DNA of 64,000 nucleotides, from contig JAQISU010000057.1 in NCBI GenBank assembly GCA_029339505.1, forward strand, positions 7,771,501 to 7,835,500, in the 5' to 3' direction. The stretch comes from Unio delphinus (Eukaryota > Mollusca > Bivalvia > Unionida > Unionidae). Positions within the stretch are counted from its first letter, which is position 1; the number at the start of each line of letters is the position of its first letter. This document shows positions 1 through 12,827 of this stretch, piece by piece. A program made the position numbers and the translations under genes. The notes below the pieces were generated by a model that worked only from the letters and a program-made list of their open reading frames with translations, was not told the origin of the DNA and searched no databases.

Positions 1-299
1 AGTGAGTGGTTAGTTTGAGTGTGAACGTGAAGATGTTCCGGGTTTATTTTCAGGAAGGTCTGGGAGTTTTATTCTCTCACACTTTGGTTAAAATCCCAAC
101 TTCTGCATTAGAGGAGTGCAAAATTCTGAAACAAACCCCTCTAGGGCTGCCATTGAGGTGTAGTCGAAACAATTTGAACGTGGGTTGTTTTATACTAGAG
201 TGCTTATTTTGTGTAGCGCTAATGAAAACGTTAAAGTTTATATACTTCAGGCTCAAACGAGAAGGTAAACATCCCTTAAACTCACTTGACATATTACTT

Positions 300-1520
300 A
301 GTATCCACACATAAGCAAAGGGAAAGATCCACAATATTTACCATCCGCACGAACGCACTCAGACGCATATAATCACACACTCTACTATTCACATAGGGAA
401 GAAGAACAAGCGAACCCAAAATATAATATCCACATACGAGAGAGAAAAAAAACCCGCCAATATACTATCCCGCTACGGGAAGAAGAAACAATACCCAAAT
501 ATACTATATACACAAGAGAAGCGGGAAGCAACCCAACCCCAAATATACTATCCACACATGGGAAGATGAAAAAACAAACCACAAATCTACTATTCACATA
601 CGAGTAGGAGAATAAACAAACTAAAAATATACTATGCACACAACGTACACGCACGCATACAAACACACATACACACAAAGGTACGCAAACGCGCACAAAC
701 ACATACACATATCAGGTAAGGAGCGAGTGTTTCTAATCACACAACACATTCACACCAATAGGCAACTTGAATAGTCTCGTTTTTTACAGATCTGAGTGGC
801 CCTGAATACGGGTTGTCTCTTTGTCGAACTCTAATTGTACCTTTCTGAATGATGGCACCTCCCTGGTCTGGCGCCACAGACCCATCGCCTGCTCCAGTCC
901 TGCTTTCAATTTAGTCTTGTTCTTGGGATCGCAGAGATTGCTTGATTGACTTCGGAACCCCAATCTTCCGTTTCTCGGAGACCGAAGACTTCCCTCCTTC
1001 TTCTATGCCACACCAGTGGATGATGAGGTTGTGGTGCTGGTACCGGTTGTGGTGCTGGCAGATGTTGTGCTGCGAGCTGTTGTGGTGCTGGTACTGGTCG
1101 TTGAGGTGGCTCACCTCCGGCATGACCTCTCACAGAGGTCTTAGAATGAGGTGAGGCAGAATTCTTTCTTTCTCATTTTCCTTTTGTTTCTTCCCTCTTC
1201 TTCTACTTAAACCCAGCTGCTTAGGATATAGCCTCCATAGCTGGTTCGTCTAAAATGCGCCAGGTATACTCCAGATGCATTTGGAGTTCCAACAATTGCG
1301 CTATTTATCTCATCTTGACACAGTTTTAACGTCATCGGTAGGTAGCCTGACTGTTCCGTTATATGGATTTAGGTCGCTTACGCACTATGTGCGTGTGCGA
1401 TCGGTTACTGCCCGATGGTCGGAATTATTAATTAGTCGGGACTGTAGGTATCATTGACACCACCAGGATGTGTTGTCGCCAATATCTCCATGTCCAGTCT
1501 TAAGTGGTGATGTCAAATTT
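300..1520 (-). repeat. Left copy of a ~1.1-kb dispersed repeat (inverted relative to 26.2-27.2 kb)
   Basis: Read on the minus strand this segment matches 26178-27200 on the plus strand. Both contain the phrase about cgatcggttactgcccgat near one end, a run rich in accagcacc/caacacc units (about 1020-1115), and a tail of degenerate ~58-bp units built on gtggatagtatatttgg (about 385-640). Reading frames in it are low-complexity and show no known domain. It is a transposon-derived or satellite-like repeat of unknown class. Confidence 0.7.
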
Positions 1521-2387
1521 ATGAACATGTCTGGTCACGGCAAAGCAGAAAGGCACCCAGGATAGAAAGGCAGAGTTTATCAAATCAGCCTAATTTACTA
1601 TTAATCGTGAACGTTTTATACCATTTAGTTTGGATTCATATAACTTCCTGGGTTAATAGTTTTTTTTTTCTCTCTTAGGCCTTAAAAAACACTGCATTGA
1701 ATCCGCCAACAATCCTGTCCACCAAATGTTGACCGCTAAAATAATAGCCGGCTAGATGTACCGTATAGTAGTGGAGGCTACTTGCCGTTTCTCAGAATCA
1801 TCTACATTTGTGTTTTTTTTTAATCCAAGTACTCTTGTATTTAGGCGTCCAGAACTTCGACTTCAAAAGAGGTTTGCTCTTCAGTGATAGTTTTTTGTGT
1901 GCGTTGGGTGAATCATTTTCACCAAAGCCAGTTCATAATGGGCTTTGTGTTTGGATGGCCTGGAGTAATTTTGTCCTGAAAAAGACATGATATTGTGGAG
2001 AAACACTTCATGAAACTGTCACTGGGTAACGTTAAGTAAAATCTGTTATTCTTGTTCATAATTCCGAGCACCGATGAAACAATACACTACATAAATTTGT
2101 CGAGAACGACGATTTGCGTTTTAGCCACACGTTCTCCAAATCACACCTAGGATGCTAGTGTAGATATTGCTGAGAAGAACTGGGTAAATAACTGATCAGG
2201 GTTGTTGTGGCAGGGCATGCTGGTCAATTTGTTTTATAGTTAATGACCTGCGAAGCGTCGATACAAGAATCAAAACTGGGAGGATATCCTTTCCAACGTA
2301 CTTCGATTTTTCTGATACGGCGTTTTCCGAATTTTCGTGTTATTTGTTAGAGAATGCTATAGATGCCGTACCCTTTTTCTTCATATT
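1521..2387. other. No gene recognised
   Basis: AT-rich intergenic sequence between the left repeat and Polinton copy A. I see no protein domain, RNA gene or repeat shared with the rest of the window. Confidence 0.5.
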
Positions 2388-3197
2388 TGGTTAGACGTCG
2401 TAACTCGGGTAAGTAAAACGTCCCTTTCAACACTTACCCGTACATGTCGTCCAATTTATAGACGACAGGATGACGGCCGGGCACTTGTCCAGTGACACGA
2501 AACAATTCACTGGTCCATTGGGTAAGTATCCTTTGTCGAAAGTGCGTTTGGTTTTGCAAATGCTCACCCAATTTCCTGCTGCCTACACTCCACCTTCTTT
2601 GTGACAGTTGCCGTCAGAGACGTACCAAACAGGCGCTCAGAAACAGTCACTTCCTTGTCGCGAGTCACTACTTGGGGGGGGGGTGGGGGGGTGTGAGGGC
2701 ACATGCCATGAAAACGTTCCAGAATGCTAGCTTTGGTTTCCGTATTCTCGGTGGTGATAACATGTATGTCACGTTTCTTTAATTCTTTTTGGAAAGCTTG
2801 GTTCAGAACGTCGGTGGATTGCCATCGAATGGGATGACGGCTACCTTGTTTCAACATCAGTTTGAAGGCTCGCACTAATTCATTTCTTGATTTGGAAGTC
2901 AATGGCACGACTGAGGTTAATTTAGTAAAGATGTCAATGACACAAAATCAATATTTGAAACCCTGTTTGTTCGTGGCCAAAGAGAGACATTGGAAAATCG
3001 GCTTGTCATTGATGATAGATTCCTTCCACTCTAGTGGGACGTCTTGAAACGTTCGTCGAATATACTTGAGTAAGGTGTACGTGGCATGTTCTTGTAGCCA
3101 TCGTATCACTTTTTTTAAATGGAGTCTTTTCAGTCGGTTTTTTCAGCACAATACAATTTCTAAACTCCTTCGTATCCCGCAGTATGGGTTGGAACAT
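2388..3197 (-). pseudogene. Polinton-type DDE (retrovirus-like) integrase, broken, copy A
   Basis: The role of the family is insertion of element DNA. The clearest core is at 2908-2700, with in-frame pieces SRHPIRWQSTDVLNQAFQKE and TETKASILERF. These resemble the second catalytic Asp region and the catalytic Glu helix (VERFNRT-type) of Polinton integrases. Upstream frames at 3197-2910 look like the zinc-binding and early-core part, and 2580-2388 encodes the C-terminal SH3-like portion (TSELFRVTG, YKLDDMYG, GTFYLPELRR) in another frame. Several frameshifts and in-frame stops separate these pieces, and there is a deletion between core and C-terminus. It cannot be functional. Confidence 0.75.
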
Positions 3198-3449
3198 AAT
3201 ACATGCTGGCTAGTCACCCACTCTTCACTGATAATCATTTGTCGTGTTGCATTTTCTTGGATTGTAATGATTTGACTGTCCGGCGAGCAATAGGTGTCGA
3301 GAAAGGAGGAGGATATCTGAACAGGAGTTTTTGATTCATGTTTGACTTCGTCTTCACAATCATCGTTTCTTCTGTGGAAGAAGGGGTGGTCATCATCTTT
3401 TTTAAATTCATCTAATTCTGGATATAAGTGGTGTTCTGAACTTGCTTAC

Positions 3450-4330
3450 CTACTCTGGTGGTGTTGTTAACATGCGTACTTTTATTGACAGTTTGAAACT
3501 CTTATTCTTCTCCTTTGTCTTGTTCACTGGGCTTAGTGGTGATAAAGATATCGTCAAGGTCTTGAAATCGTTCAGAGTCGATGGACCTGTTTCGTCTATA
3601 ACTTTTGGTGAATGTGTTGCAGTCGTTGTAACACTTGACCGTACCGTTGCTATTTCTCCCTTTCTGACAAACCGCTGAAATCCATCAGTGATTGCATGTT
3701 GTAACTCGGACATTTCGGTGAAATGAGGATTGTGGAGGCCGTTTGAATGCATTTCTTTTGCATGGTGGAGAAGTTTTGGTCAGGACTGACAACCTATCCT
3801 GATGCTTAACCGAACTAGGAGGCAATTCGTTCCTTTACTTTCCTTTTGGCAGTGAAAAAGGATTTTTTCTGGTGGGTGACATCTTTGTTGGTTCCTGGTA
3901 CACACCAACATTACGCTGACGTCGATGAGTTAGCCAACGTTCTTTTATATTTGTTTGGACTGTCGCTTCGTCATAAAGGTGACGATATGATTTTCAAACT
4001 CGCCAAAAAGTCATCCCCTTTGTTTGATACTCTTTGGATGACTGTGTCTTTTTTGGGGGTGACGTCGATGCTTGCCCATGTGTTTTTGCGGATGACGTGA
4101 CTGTTCTTTTCTTTTTTCTTTTCCATCCTGGACAGGAGACAGAGAATGGTGACGGTGTTCACTTTTTTGAGGGGACATCTATTCGTTCTGATCACCATCG
4201 TTTGCATCATAACTTGTTTATACTGGAAAGCGTCGCCACTGGTTGTATTTGCCTTCGTATCAACTTAATGACAGGCATCACGCGTCGAGAAGGGGTTCGC
4301 AAAGGACTAAATCGGAACATTTCTTGCTTG
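3450..4330 (-). pseudogene. Unrecognised Polinton coding block, copy A
   Basis: Minus-strand frames at 4210-3971 and 3752-3450 are conserved in sequence with copy B (around 21000-21600 and 19600-20340), which suggests they were coding. The pieces are lysine/serine rich, for example RMEKKKEKNSHVIRKN. I do not recognise a domain. Position between ATPase and integrase fits an element-specific or structural protein. Frames are broken, so no single ORF spans it. Confidence 0.4.
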
Positions 4331-4418
4331 GATACATCCAGTAAACTCTAAAACATAAACTATCTCTGTTAGATATTGATTTTGGGGGCAGGTCCTTTGT
4401 GAGCAGCTGTCACTTTAG

Positions 4419-5105
4419 CTAAGGAGTTAGAGGGTGCCGCCGCTGTAGGACATGTTCAAATCCGGAAGAACGGCTGTCAGATTGGGTTTGACCGGCATCA
4501 CTTACAACGGTGAAGCGAAAGAACCTAAGGCTACTGGAGACGCGGTAATCATCTCTGCAGATCGAGGTTTGCGAATGTAAGGTTGTGTCCTGGCCGAAGT
4601 GCCTCTTATGGCTACAAGCTGTTTTCTGGAACTTGTCTTTTTCTGAGGCTGTGACCTGGTCTTGACACCGTTCCTCTTTTTCATCTTCTTCTGTGTTTGT
4701 CCGGGAGTGTTTTTTGCTCTTTCTTGGTAAGTACTTTGGGGGCATTAGGATCCATTTTAAGATATAGCAAATGATTACACCTCCTAGAGAAACGCTACCA
4801 CCTGGTTTCAAAAAGATTTGCATTTTGGTTTGAGTGTCGTTGCGAAAATCGGCCAAGAGCGTCAAAGCTAATTTGTTTCTCTTACAAAAGCGTTTGATTT
4901 GATGTAGAATGTGAATGATGCCTTGCAGTAATTGGTTTGCTGCCACCGTAAAACATCGAACACTTCTTTTTGATTGGCTTCTAAGACAGAAGCACGTATT
5001 TCAGTACAAGGCACGAATCAATTTGACGGGAAGTTGAGACTGAAGGGATGTCATGTTGATATTGTGTGCAATAGACCCAAAGTGTCTGAGGATTTTAAGG
5101 ATTTT
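4419..5105 (-). pseudogene. Unknown Polinton-associated protein, one in-frame stop
   Basis: One minus-strand frame runs from about 5105 to 4419, broken by a single stop near 5007. It includes KLALTLLADFRNDTQTKM and FLKPGGSVSLGGVI, followed by a lysine/glutamate-rich stretch and a serine-rich tail. The start of the frame (ILRHFGSIAHNINMTS) is repeated in copy B near 21430-21345. The conserved basic helix plus glycine-rich patch suggests a small virion protein, but that is inference. I do not recognise the family. Confidence 0.45.
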
Positions 5106-5112
5106 TGTTTTG

Positions 5113-5633
5113 TTACTTCAACGGGTACGTGTACACGGCAGGCCCTTCGTCTTGGCAATAGTGGTGAAATAAATAGGTACAAAATCGCAAATAATCGGAG
5201 GTGGTAGGTTTTAAATTCACGAATAAATTTGCATGTGAGGTTTCTGTGCCAACGTCGTATGAATGAGTCGGCCGCGGCGTATCTAACTGTTTGACTAATA
5301 CTCGCACTTGAGATTTATCTCTAAGGCTTTTAAACAAGACCACGTAATAATGATCATTGGGACTGATGTTGCAATGGACTTTACTTTGCTAACGTTAGCG
5401 TGATGTAAATGACACTGACACTTATGGTAACACCACACGATCCCTTGAGGTTGACGATCGATCAAATTATGTTTATGTTCAATCAAACGTTTGACAAATT
5501 CGGTTTGGCCTGAATCGATTGGTCTGGCAATTAACATGGAAAAGGGATGGCGAAGATACAAGGCCGCAAAACTATCACGTTGAGGAAGAGGAAGAAGAAT
5601 CAGTGGAGGCATCCACAGTGTAAGGAATGTCAC
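5113..5633 (-). pseudogene. A32-like (FtsK/HerA) packaging ATPase, broken, copy A
   Basis: This family pumps element or viral DNA into capsids. The N-terminal piece (5633-5295) has HPFSMLIARPIDSGQTEFVK. That sits where these ATPases carry the Walker A loop; the expected Gly and Lys positions read Arg/Asp and Gln, so the nucleotide-binding loop is damaged. It is followed by IEHKHNLIDRQPQGIVWCYH, typical of Polinton ATPases. A second frame (5343-5113) carries the family C-terminus (VLFKSLRDKSQVRVLVKQ). The Walker B region between them is missing and the frames do not join. Confidence 0.7.
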
Positions 5634-6199
5634 TTTTGTCAGGAAGACAGAGAAGACAACAGTTTTTTCAGGACACGATTATTAATGTTTTTAAATGGAA
5701 CCACACGAAAAACAAAGATATTAAGTATATCATTAAAATACACATCAAATCGAATAAACTGGAATATAAAGATGTCTCTTTACACATGTTTTTGGTAACA
5801 AAATTGTCCTGGGGTCCGTGTGTAATGTTTCTACAGTCTCTACATTGGGTAAAGTCACACTGGTGTCCTCCCGGAATGGCTATTCAGAAATGTGCATTAT
5901 AGTCCTGTCTTGATGTGAGTGGTTTCGTTGGTGACGAGTTCTTTTCTGACAATGTCACTAACACAGGTTTAAATGTTACTTTTTTTTGAACGTTTGAAGT
6001 TAGGATCATAACACTTAGATATAATTGGCCACTTCTTCGGTAAAGGCCTCGAAATCTAAACTTTTCCTGACATCGTACAGCTGTCCAGTGAGCGAGTAAG
6101 TCAAAAGCAACACACACAGTCGTACACATGTAATACAATTAATTGTAATTAGGTATTTATTTCAGCCATGATAACTCACCAAAACACTTAATTATATAT

Positions 6200-6970
6200 T
6201 TATCCGCGAATACCTCAGTAAATAATTAACCACAATTATGTTGCCTCCAACTAATATGTAATTTAGAATAGACAGAAAACCATACAGTGGAGAAGTAATA
6301 CAAAAAATACACCCATGATATTAGCATGCTTAAAACCAGTCGTGCCCATTTACTCTAATATTTAAATGAATTTAGAAGTTTGGTTTATGTAGTCACTAAA
6401 TGAAGGGGTGGGGGATAAACGCGAACATCAGCAAAAAAGAACAATGGTGTTTGGGTTTACCACCCCTCAGCCTAATTCAACGCTAAATGGGACACAGTGG
6501 TTCGCACTTTTAATGAATTGTCTAAGCTCTTTGAGTATTGTGTAACAATCTACGAACTGGAAAAAAAAACCAATAGAAAATCTCTTTATAAATAGTGGAT
6601 TAAATGTCGTTTTGGTTTTAACAGCTGGAGGGTGAGGGACACAAGTTACTTGCTACCGCGTCCTTTTATTTATACCCTTTGAAAGCATATATCTGAACCA
6701 GAGCGAACGAGATACATCTGGAATTGTAACATATTGAGAATATCTCGTAAGAACCCAACATATCCGTCTCCGAATGAATAACAAACTTGTTACAAACCGC
6801 AATGAAGGCACAAACACCCCACCACCCAAACAAAAACAAACAAATTACAAACTAACAAGCCAACGCGCACACTTCTGGAAATACAAATCGCATACAGCCA
6901 GTGCAAAAAATACTAACATTTACAGTAATAATAAACGAAATTTACAACGTTGGTTTTTACAATTAAAATA
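6200..6970 (+). repeat. Dispersed ~0.8-kb repeat, copy 1
   Basis: Direct-orientation similarity to 35270-36050. Shared phrases include catacagtggagaa (6281 and 35347), ctctaatatttaaatg (6354 and 35433) and tttgaaagca with gagcgaacgag/gagcgagccag (6678 and 35695). Both copies lead, directly or after a gap, into simple repeats. No coding capacity was recognised. It is possibly a non-autonomous transposon. Confidence 0.6.
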
Positions 6971-7256
6971 ATATACTTGATAACTTTAGTTTATGATTCT
7001 AGATATTATAGCAAACAATAAATCATGATGATAAGCAAGAAATTTAACATATAATACATTATTCACTAATAATACATTGAAAATTTATTGACATAACTAG
7101 TCCTGACGTGTTGTATTTACTTGCATAACATTTACCATATAACAGTATTTCCAATCCGTGTAACATCATAAGATGTTAGATAAACATGAGTATGTAATAA
7201 TGAAACAGTAATAAATTAATCACTTGTTAAAGAACACAAACACCCACATCCGCACC

Positions 7257-7362
<106 letters not shown>

Positions 7363-7697
7363 CCATTATTCCAACACACAATTATCTTAGCATCATTTCT
7401 TCAGAAACTCCTTGGACACCTTTAGCGGCATGTAAATCCTTTAATGTATTATGTAGATGGCGTGGATCTCTCGAAACTCTTATTCTCCCTTCTTTCTTTC
7501 TTAACTTAGAATTAGATCAAAACATAGTGTCAGGTGCGCAATGCGGTGACACAAGAACCCGCTCGTCTATTATTCCTTTAAATCTTTGTATTGTTATATC
7601 TCTTGTTGTAAATTGTTGTGATTCTAATGGGTACTTAACAAAATGTTCGAATGCTGTCTTGCCATATTGTCTTCTCATATTTTAATATTTTTAATAT

Positions 7698-7895
7698 GAA
7701 CCTACCGAGTGGCCGAGTAGTCTAAAGCGCTTTCCGTTACGGATCACTGCCATCTCACCTCTGTCTGCGTGGGTTCGAATCTAATATTCGGCTAATGTAG
7801 TTATGTGAGAAAGCTTGCCAGTACCTTCTCGTGGGTCGGTGGTTCTTTCGGTGGTTTTTCCCGGATTCTTGCTCCACCAATAATACTGGCCGTCA
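7698..7895 (+). mobile_element. tRNA-derived SINE
   Basis: The head has an A-box-like gagtggccgagtagtctaa and a B-box-like gggttcgaatct about 60 bp later, typical of tRNA-Leu/Ser-derived heads. The body contains tctcgtgggtcgg and ctccaccaataatactggcc. The same body recurs at 40020-40262, so this is a dispersed family. The 3' end runs into the 42-bp tandem array. Confidence 0.8.
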
Positions 7896-7914
7896 TGTAT
7901 TGCATATCTAGATA

Positions 7915-8725
7915 ACTTGTTTGAAATATAGGATGTCTTTTATCTATCTAGATAACATCAGTTTGACATATTGGGTGTCTTTCGTAAATCTAGATAACAT
8001 GACATGTAAATGTAGTAGGTCTATTATGAATCTAGATATCATCATTTTAAATTATGGGATGTGTTTCCTCAATCTAGCTCACATCAAATTGAAATATGGG
8101 ATGTCTTGCATCAATCTAAGTTAAAATATGGAATGTTTTACATCAATCTAGCTCACATCAAATTGATATATGGGATGTCTTGCATCAATCGTACTTGAAA
8201 CACGGGATGTATTTCATCAATCTATCTTACATCAATTCAAATATGGGATGTCTTGCATCAATCTGAAAGGAAAAATGGGATGTCTTTCATCAATCACACT
8301 CACATCAAATTGAAATTTGGATGTCTTTCATCAATCTAGTTCACGTCAAATTGAAATATGGGATGTCCTTCATTTATCTAGCTCACATTAAATTGAAATA
8401 TGGGATGTCTTTTATCAATCTAGCTCACATCAAATTGAAATATGGGATTTTTTTCTTCAATCTAGATAACATGAAATTGAAATATGGGATGTCTCAATAA
8501 TCTAAATTGAAATATGGTATGTCTAGCATCAATATAGCTCGCATCAAATCGAAATATGGAATTTTTTGCATGAATCTAGCCAGCATCAAATTGAAATATG
8601 GGATGTCTTTCATCAATCTAGCTAACGTCAGTTTGATTAATGGAATGTCTTTCATCACTCGAGCTAACGTCAGTTTGAAATATGGGATTTTTTCATCAAT
8701 CTAGCTAACATAAAATAGACATAAG
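7915..8725 (+). repeat. 42-bp tandem array (satellite), forward orientation
   Basis: About 18 degenerate units on the theme gaaatatgggatgtctttca, tcaatctagctaacatcaaatt. Reading frames inside it only encode the repeat. A related array lies inverted at 44455-44912. Confidence 0.9.
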
Positions 8726-9327
8726 GGATATATGGCTCCAAATTAGCAACTGTGTATGTGTTCCAGTATTTAGGCCATTTTGAAACATCATATATGAATT
8801 TGCATCATCTTTATTTATTTCAATGAAATTTCATCGAGTTATTTAAAACAATTAGTTCTAACAGAAATTTGTCTTAAATTTACCTTGTTTTATCGTGGTT
8901 ATTACTTATGATATTTCTGCACACTTCAATACAATAAAACATGTATTGGTCATTGTTTAGATGCAATGATCCGTGATTGTCTTCATACTGGATGAAGAAT
9001 ATTGGCGTACATTGTGCGCCATCTACTTTAACAGTTGAAACTATATATAATTGGCATTGCTAAATTTCTTTCAATATCATTTGCTATTGACAGAGACTAT
9101 TCACATTTTGGTCTTAATACGATAATTCGTTAAACCGACCTGCAGTTACTATTTCTGCTTTCGTAATGTATTGTAAAAGAGGATTTCTCTAGAAAATTTT
9201 GGATTGTTTGGTACCACTAAATATATTATTTATATTACGATATACACACCAATAACATGGATTATGTTAGAAAGAAGTATTTATGTCGCGATATTCAGCA
9301 AAATACAAGATAATGAGTAAAGATCGA

Positions 9328-9330
<3 letters not shown>

Positions 9331-9391
<61 letters not shown>

Positions 9392-9398
9392 TATATAA
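9331..9398. repeat. (AT)n microsatellite
   Basis: About 34 AT units with one interruption (atacat) near the 3' end. Confidence 0.95.
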
Positions 9399-9442
9399 AT
9401 GCAATAAACTGACAAGCAACAGTGCAAAAACTAGTATCACTC

Positions 9443-9482
9443 TAGCCTGAGCGCTTTCGACTCTCAATGAGTCTTTATCAAA
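9443..9482 (-). ncRNA. Hammerhead-ribozyme-like motif (degenerate)
   Basis: On the minus strand, ttgataa is followed by a perfect 5-bp hairpin gactc-attga-gagtc and then GAAA. This is the order of a hammerhead core: CUGAUGA, stem II, GAAA. The first box is degenerate (ttgataa) and I could not close stems I and III. Such motifs are known in Penelope-like retroelements and short retrozymes of animals. It is probably a decayed fragment of one. Confidence 0.35.
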
Positions 9483-9705
9483 GGCAAATACAAAACATAG
9501 ACAAGACAGACTGCTAAAATACAAAAACCGTGTTTACAGAACTTTACATGCCTGTTTCTACAGGAATTAAGCCTTGAAATTTATTATGTTACAACTAGTC
9601 GCGGATGCTGTAAAATGTGAAATCGATGAGCAAAAGCGACACATATGTTTTTGTATGTAAATTTATGTACGCGCAAATTATATCCCGGATATTTTATATT
9701 AGTAG

Positions 9706-9710
<5 letters not shown>

Positions 9711-9773
<63 letters not shown>
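9711..9773. repeat. (AT)n microsatellite
   Basis: Uninterrupted AT run of about 31 units. Confidence 0.95.
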
Positions 9774-9775
<2 letters not shown>

Positions 9776-9929
9776 TCATTTGCAGCTATCATCTTGCAAA
9801 CCAAGTGGTGCAAATATTTTTATATACCTGTATATAAGGTATTTATGTTATGTTATCTTGTAAACGGATCTCTGTTTGCTTCTAGTACATCTAACAGAAG
9901 AACGGTTCAGTGTTTTAATACTTTATAAT

Positions 9930-11363
9930 AAAAACAGCAATTTCACTATTTTGTAAGCCAAGATATGTTTCTTGCTGAAAAGTTTGATAAGTTCTTGACG
10001 ATAATGTCGAGTGGCGCGAATGTTAGAGGCGCCTCTCTGCAATGATCTTTACTGGTGTCCCCACTTTACCACACATAACACTTTCCTACTTCCCACAGCT
10101 GATCTCAAAATAAGGTTTGATACATTTTTCTAACATGACACTAAAATTTATGGTAAAAAAGAATTAAATTTTCTAATCCAAAATTAATTTCCCGACGACG
10201 CTCCCTTAGCCTGTGACCCGGGTTGGATAGTAGGTGAGAGTGGAATGCGCATCCCTCTCACGCCACCACTGATTTGATACTAGTCCAAGTATGGTACTAC
10301 CGTATGAAAGGTATAAGGAAAAGACGTGATTATCAGTCAGAAATTGGGCATTATGAAGAAGACTTCTTGCGTTATTGATTATTGATTAATGGTATATTAG
10401 CATTAACAGCAAACTTGTCAATGGCATCCTTTTGTAATCCTAGGCAAATCTGAAGAAAAAAAAAACCGTTACATGTTACTAATTGCATATCTTTATCCAT
10501 CATTTATAAATCCGATCATCGCTACTTTTATTGTATTACTTTATTGTATTACTAACTAACACGCACAAGGTATTGAAACGTCAAAACTAATAAAAGGTTC
10601 ATATTGTTGTAGTAGTAGGGGACCCCCTATGATTAAAGATAATAATTACCATTTAAACGATGGATACAGTTTTGCAAATGGTACGACATAGTGAAGTCGG
10701 TTCGATTTGTAATAGGTTACAAAAGGAGACCACATCAAAGCTGGCAGTTAATTCTTCTATGTCACTAGACAATAATCAGCAATCCATGGAGTACTTGTTA
10801 TTGTGCCAAAGATCTGATGGAATGAATATACGATTGATCGAAATTCCCTATATCAGTCTCACCCTAGTACATTAATAGGATTTGTTTGATCTGAGTAGCG
10901 TGAGAAACAAATACACCCCTCCCTCTAAACGGTTGTATTCAGAAGGTTCAAACATTTAATCGATTTGAAATCGTTCGTAACAGTGGCAAATGGAGATTCA
11001 GTTACATAAGTACATGCTAGAACTGTCCAAATATAGGTACGTACACTTTTGTTTATACCAGTGACTTTGGAAAACGAAAGTTACTAATGATTTTAAATAA
11101 ACAAGAGTCAATCGGTCTGCCATTAGTTAGTTTGCAGTATGTCGGGATCTAATACGATATTTCGTGGTGTCAAACATTCCATAATTTCAGACACATATCA
11201 TCCTGTACAATATAATGCAAGAGCAGATAGAATGTCTGCATGTACATTTAACATTAATCCCATTACCTGACGGATGCCAAATCTTGAATTGACGCTGTTA
11301 ATAGCTAATGATATTGAAACAAATTTGGCAATGCTTTAAAGAATTCTTAATGGAGAACCAAGC

Positions 11364-11366
<3 letters not shown>
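9930..11366. other. No gene recognised
   Basis: AT-rich intergenic sequence with only short open frames and no domain. It ends at an (AT)n array (11367-11430). Confidence 0.5.
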
Positions 11367-11430
<64 letters not shown>

Positions 11431-11432
<2 letters not shown>

Positions 11433-12753
11433 GTTAGAGCATTTGTTTTAAGGAATTCTTAGATTGTCGGATTACATTACTTGTTTCATTATGGGAAGTT
11501 GGTGCTAGGAATATATTGCTCAGCCCGAAATAATTAGACAATCATTAGGAGCCAACGCCAGGGACAGAAGTGTTGGTTAGTTTCCATTCACTTCTAGTTT
11601 ATTTCATTGTGTAATTTACCAGTTTCCCACCTTAAATACTGCACCTGGAGTCACACGATCAATTCACACAATGAAATTTTAAAACGGTCAGCAGGCACCA
11701 TTTATTTTAGCATGGTTGAATATGGGATACAGTTTAACAGGCAAAATGTGACTTAAAACCATGATTTGTCTGGCGTAAGCTGGCTAAATATAGTTCCTTG
11801 TATCAGGGGGACTTGTATAATTCTACGGCGTGAAATGCTGACAGCACGGAAAGTTAATGAAGAAAAACAATGTAGATGTGTGGTTACTAAACAATTTGAA
11901 AATTGTAGGATCTGTGATCGTGTATTAATTAGACTAAAAATATTAATAAAATCGACACGTTGGGCTTCATAATTTACAACAGAAGTTGTATAAAAGTCTC
12001 TGGAATTAGGGGAAACATATGACATCTAGCAGAATCTCGCTAGGGGTTGATATCGCTCGGTCAAGTAAAACACCCGGATTGTTACAGGATACAAATGTCT
12101 GGTCGCAGCGGTAGGGATATTTGAATAGTTCTGTGATAGTAGATGGAAGCGAGTTTGCTTGATTATGTTTCGTACAGACTATTCGTTTGCAACTTGAAAA
12201 ACTCGCGTGTCATACAAAAATGTAAAGAAATGAAAAAGATGATTATACTGATAGAGTGCCTATAAGTTTTAATTGTTGTTTCGCGACATTTATTGTTGGA
12301 AAGTAGATATATTTAATTGTTCATAAGAAAAAATGATTAATTTGTTATCACTTGTTATTTGGTTGTTTATTTTCAGTCAAGGCTGTATATTTTATCTACG
12401 ATGTAAATCAAGGTGCTGAGATATGATTGGACGTCGGATAATGAAGCAGCATGTTGCGTTTTTATACACGTGGTAGATAGAGAGAAATCCCAGATGAACT
12501 GAGATTTGACTAAGGTCAGAGTTCACCTCAGCCTGTTTTTCTTTTATTTAAATCCCATTATAAATGCAGGCAAGTAGGTATGCTTTATTGACAAACATAT
12601 TAATTTGTCTTGTAAAATGTCAAATATCATCATGCATAGCATTTATATTGCGGTATGAGAGGTTTGAGTGAACGTTGTTACCAAGTACTAATTGTTCTGT
12701 ATTAAATGCTTGTTTAAGGAATAAACATTGAATATTATACTTTCTTTTGGATG

Positions 12754-12827
<74 letters not shown>

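Larger units (their letters stand above)
2388..5640 (-). mobile_element. Degenerate Polinton/Maverick element, copy A
   Basis: A minus-strand block in the order packaging ATPase (5633-5113), unknown ORF (5105-4419), unknown ORF region (4330-3450), integrase (3197-2388). An integrase plus an A32-type ATPase is the Polinton signature. Every frame is interrupted by stops and shifts. A second copy (B, 14325-21745) shares most of this sequence, for example gacgtcgtaactcgg near 2393 and cagtgacacgaaacaattca near 2490. No terminal inverted repeats or capsid gene were identified, so the ends are approximate. Confidence 0.7.

Noticed and set aside
385..708. 107-codon minus-strand frame with many V, C and F
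   Set aside because: It arises from the ~58-bp tandem units of a dispersed repeat that also occurs inverted at 26.8-27.1 kb.
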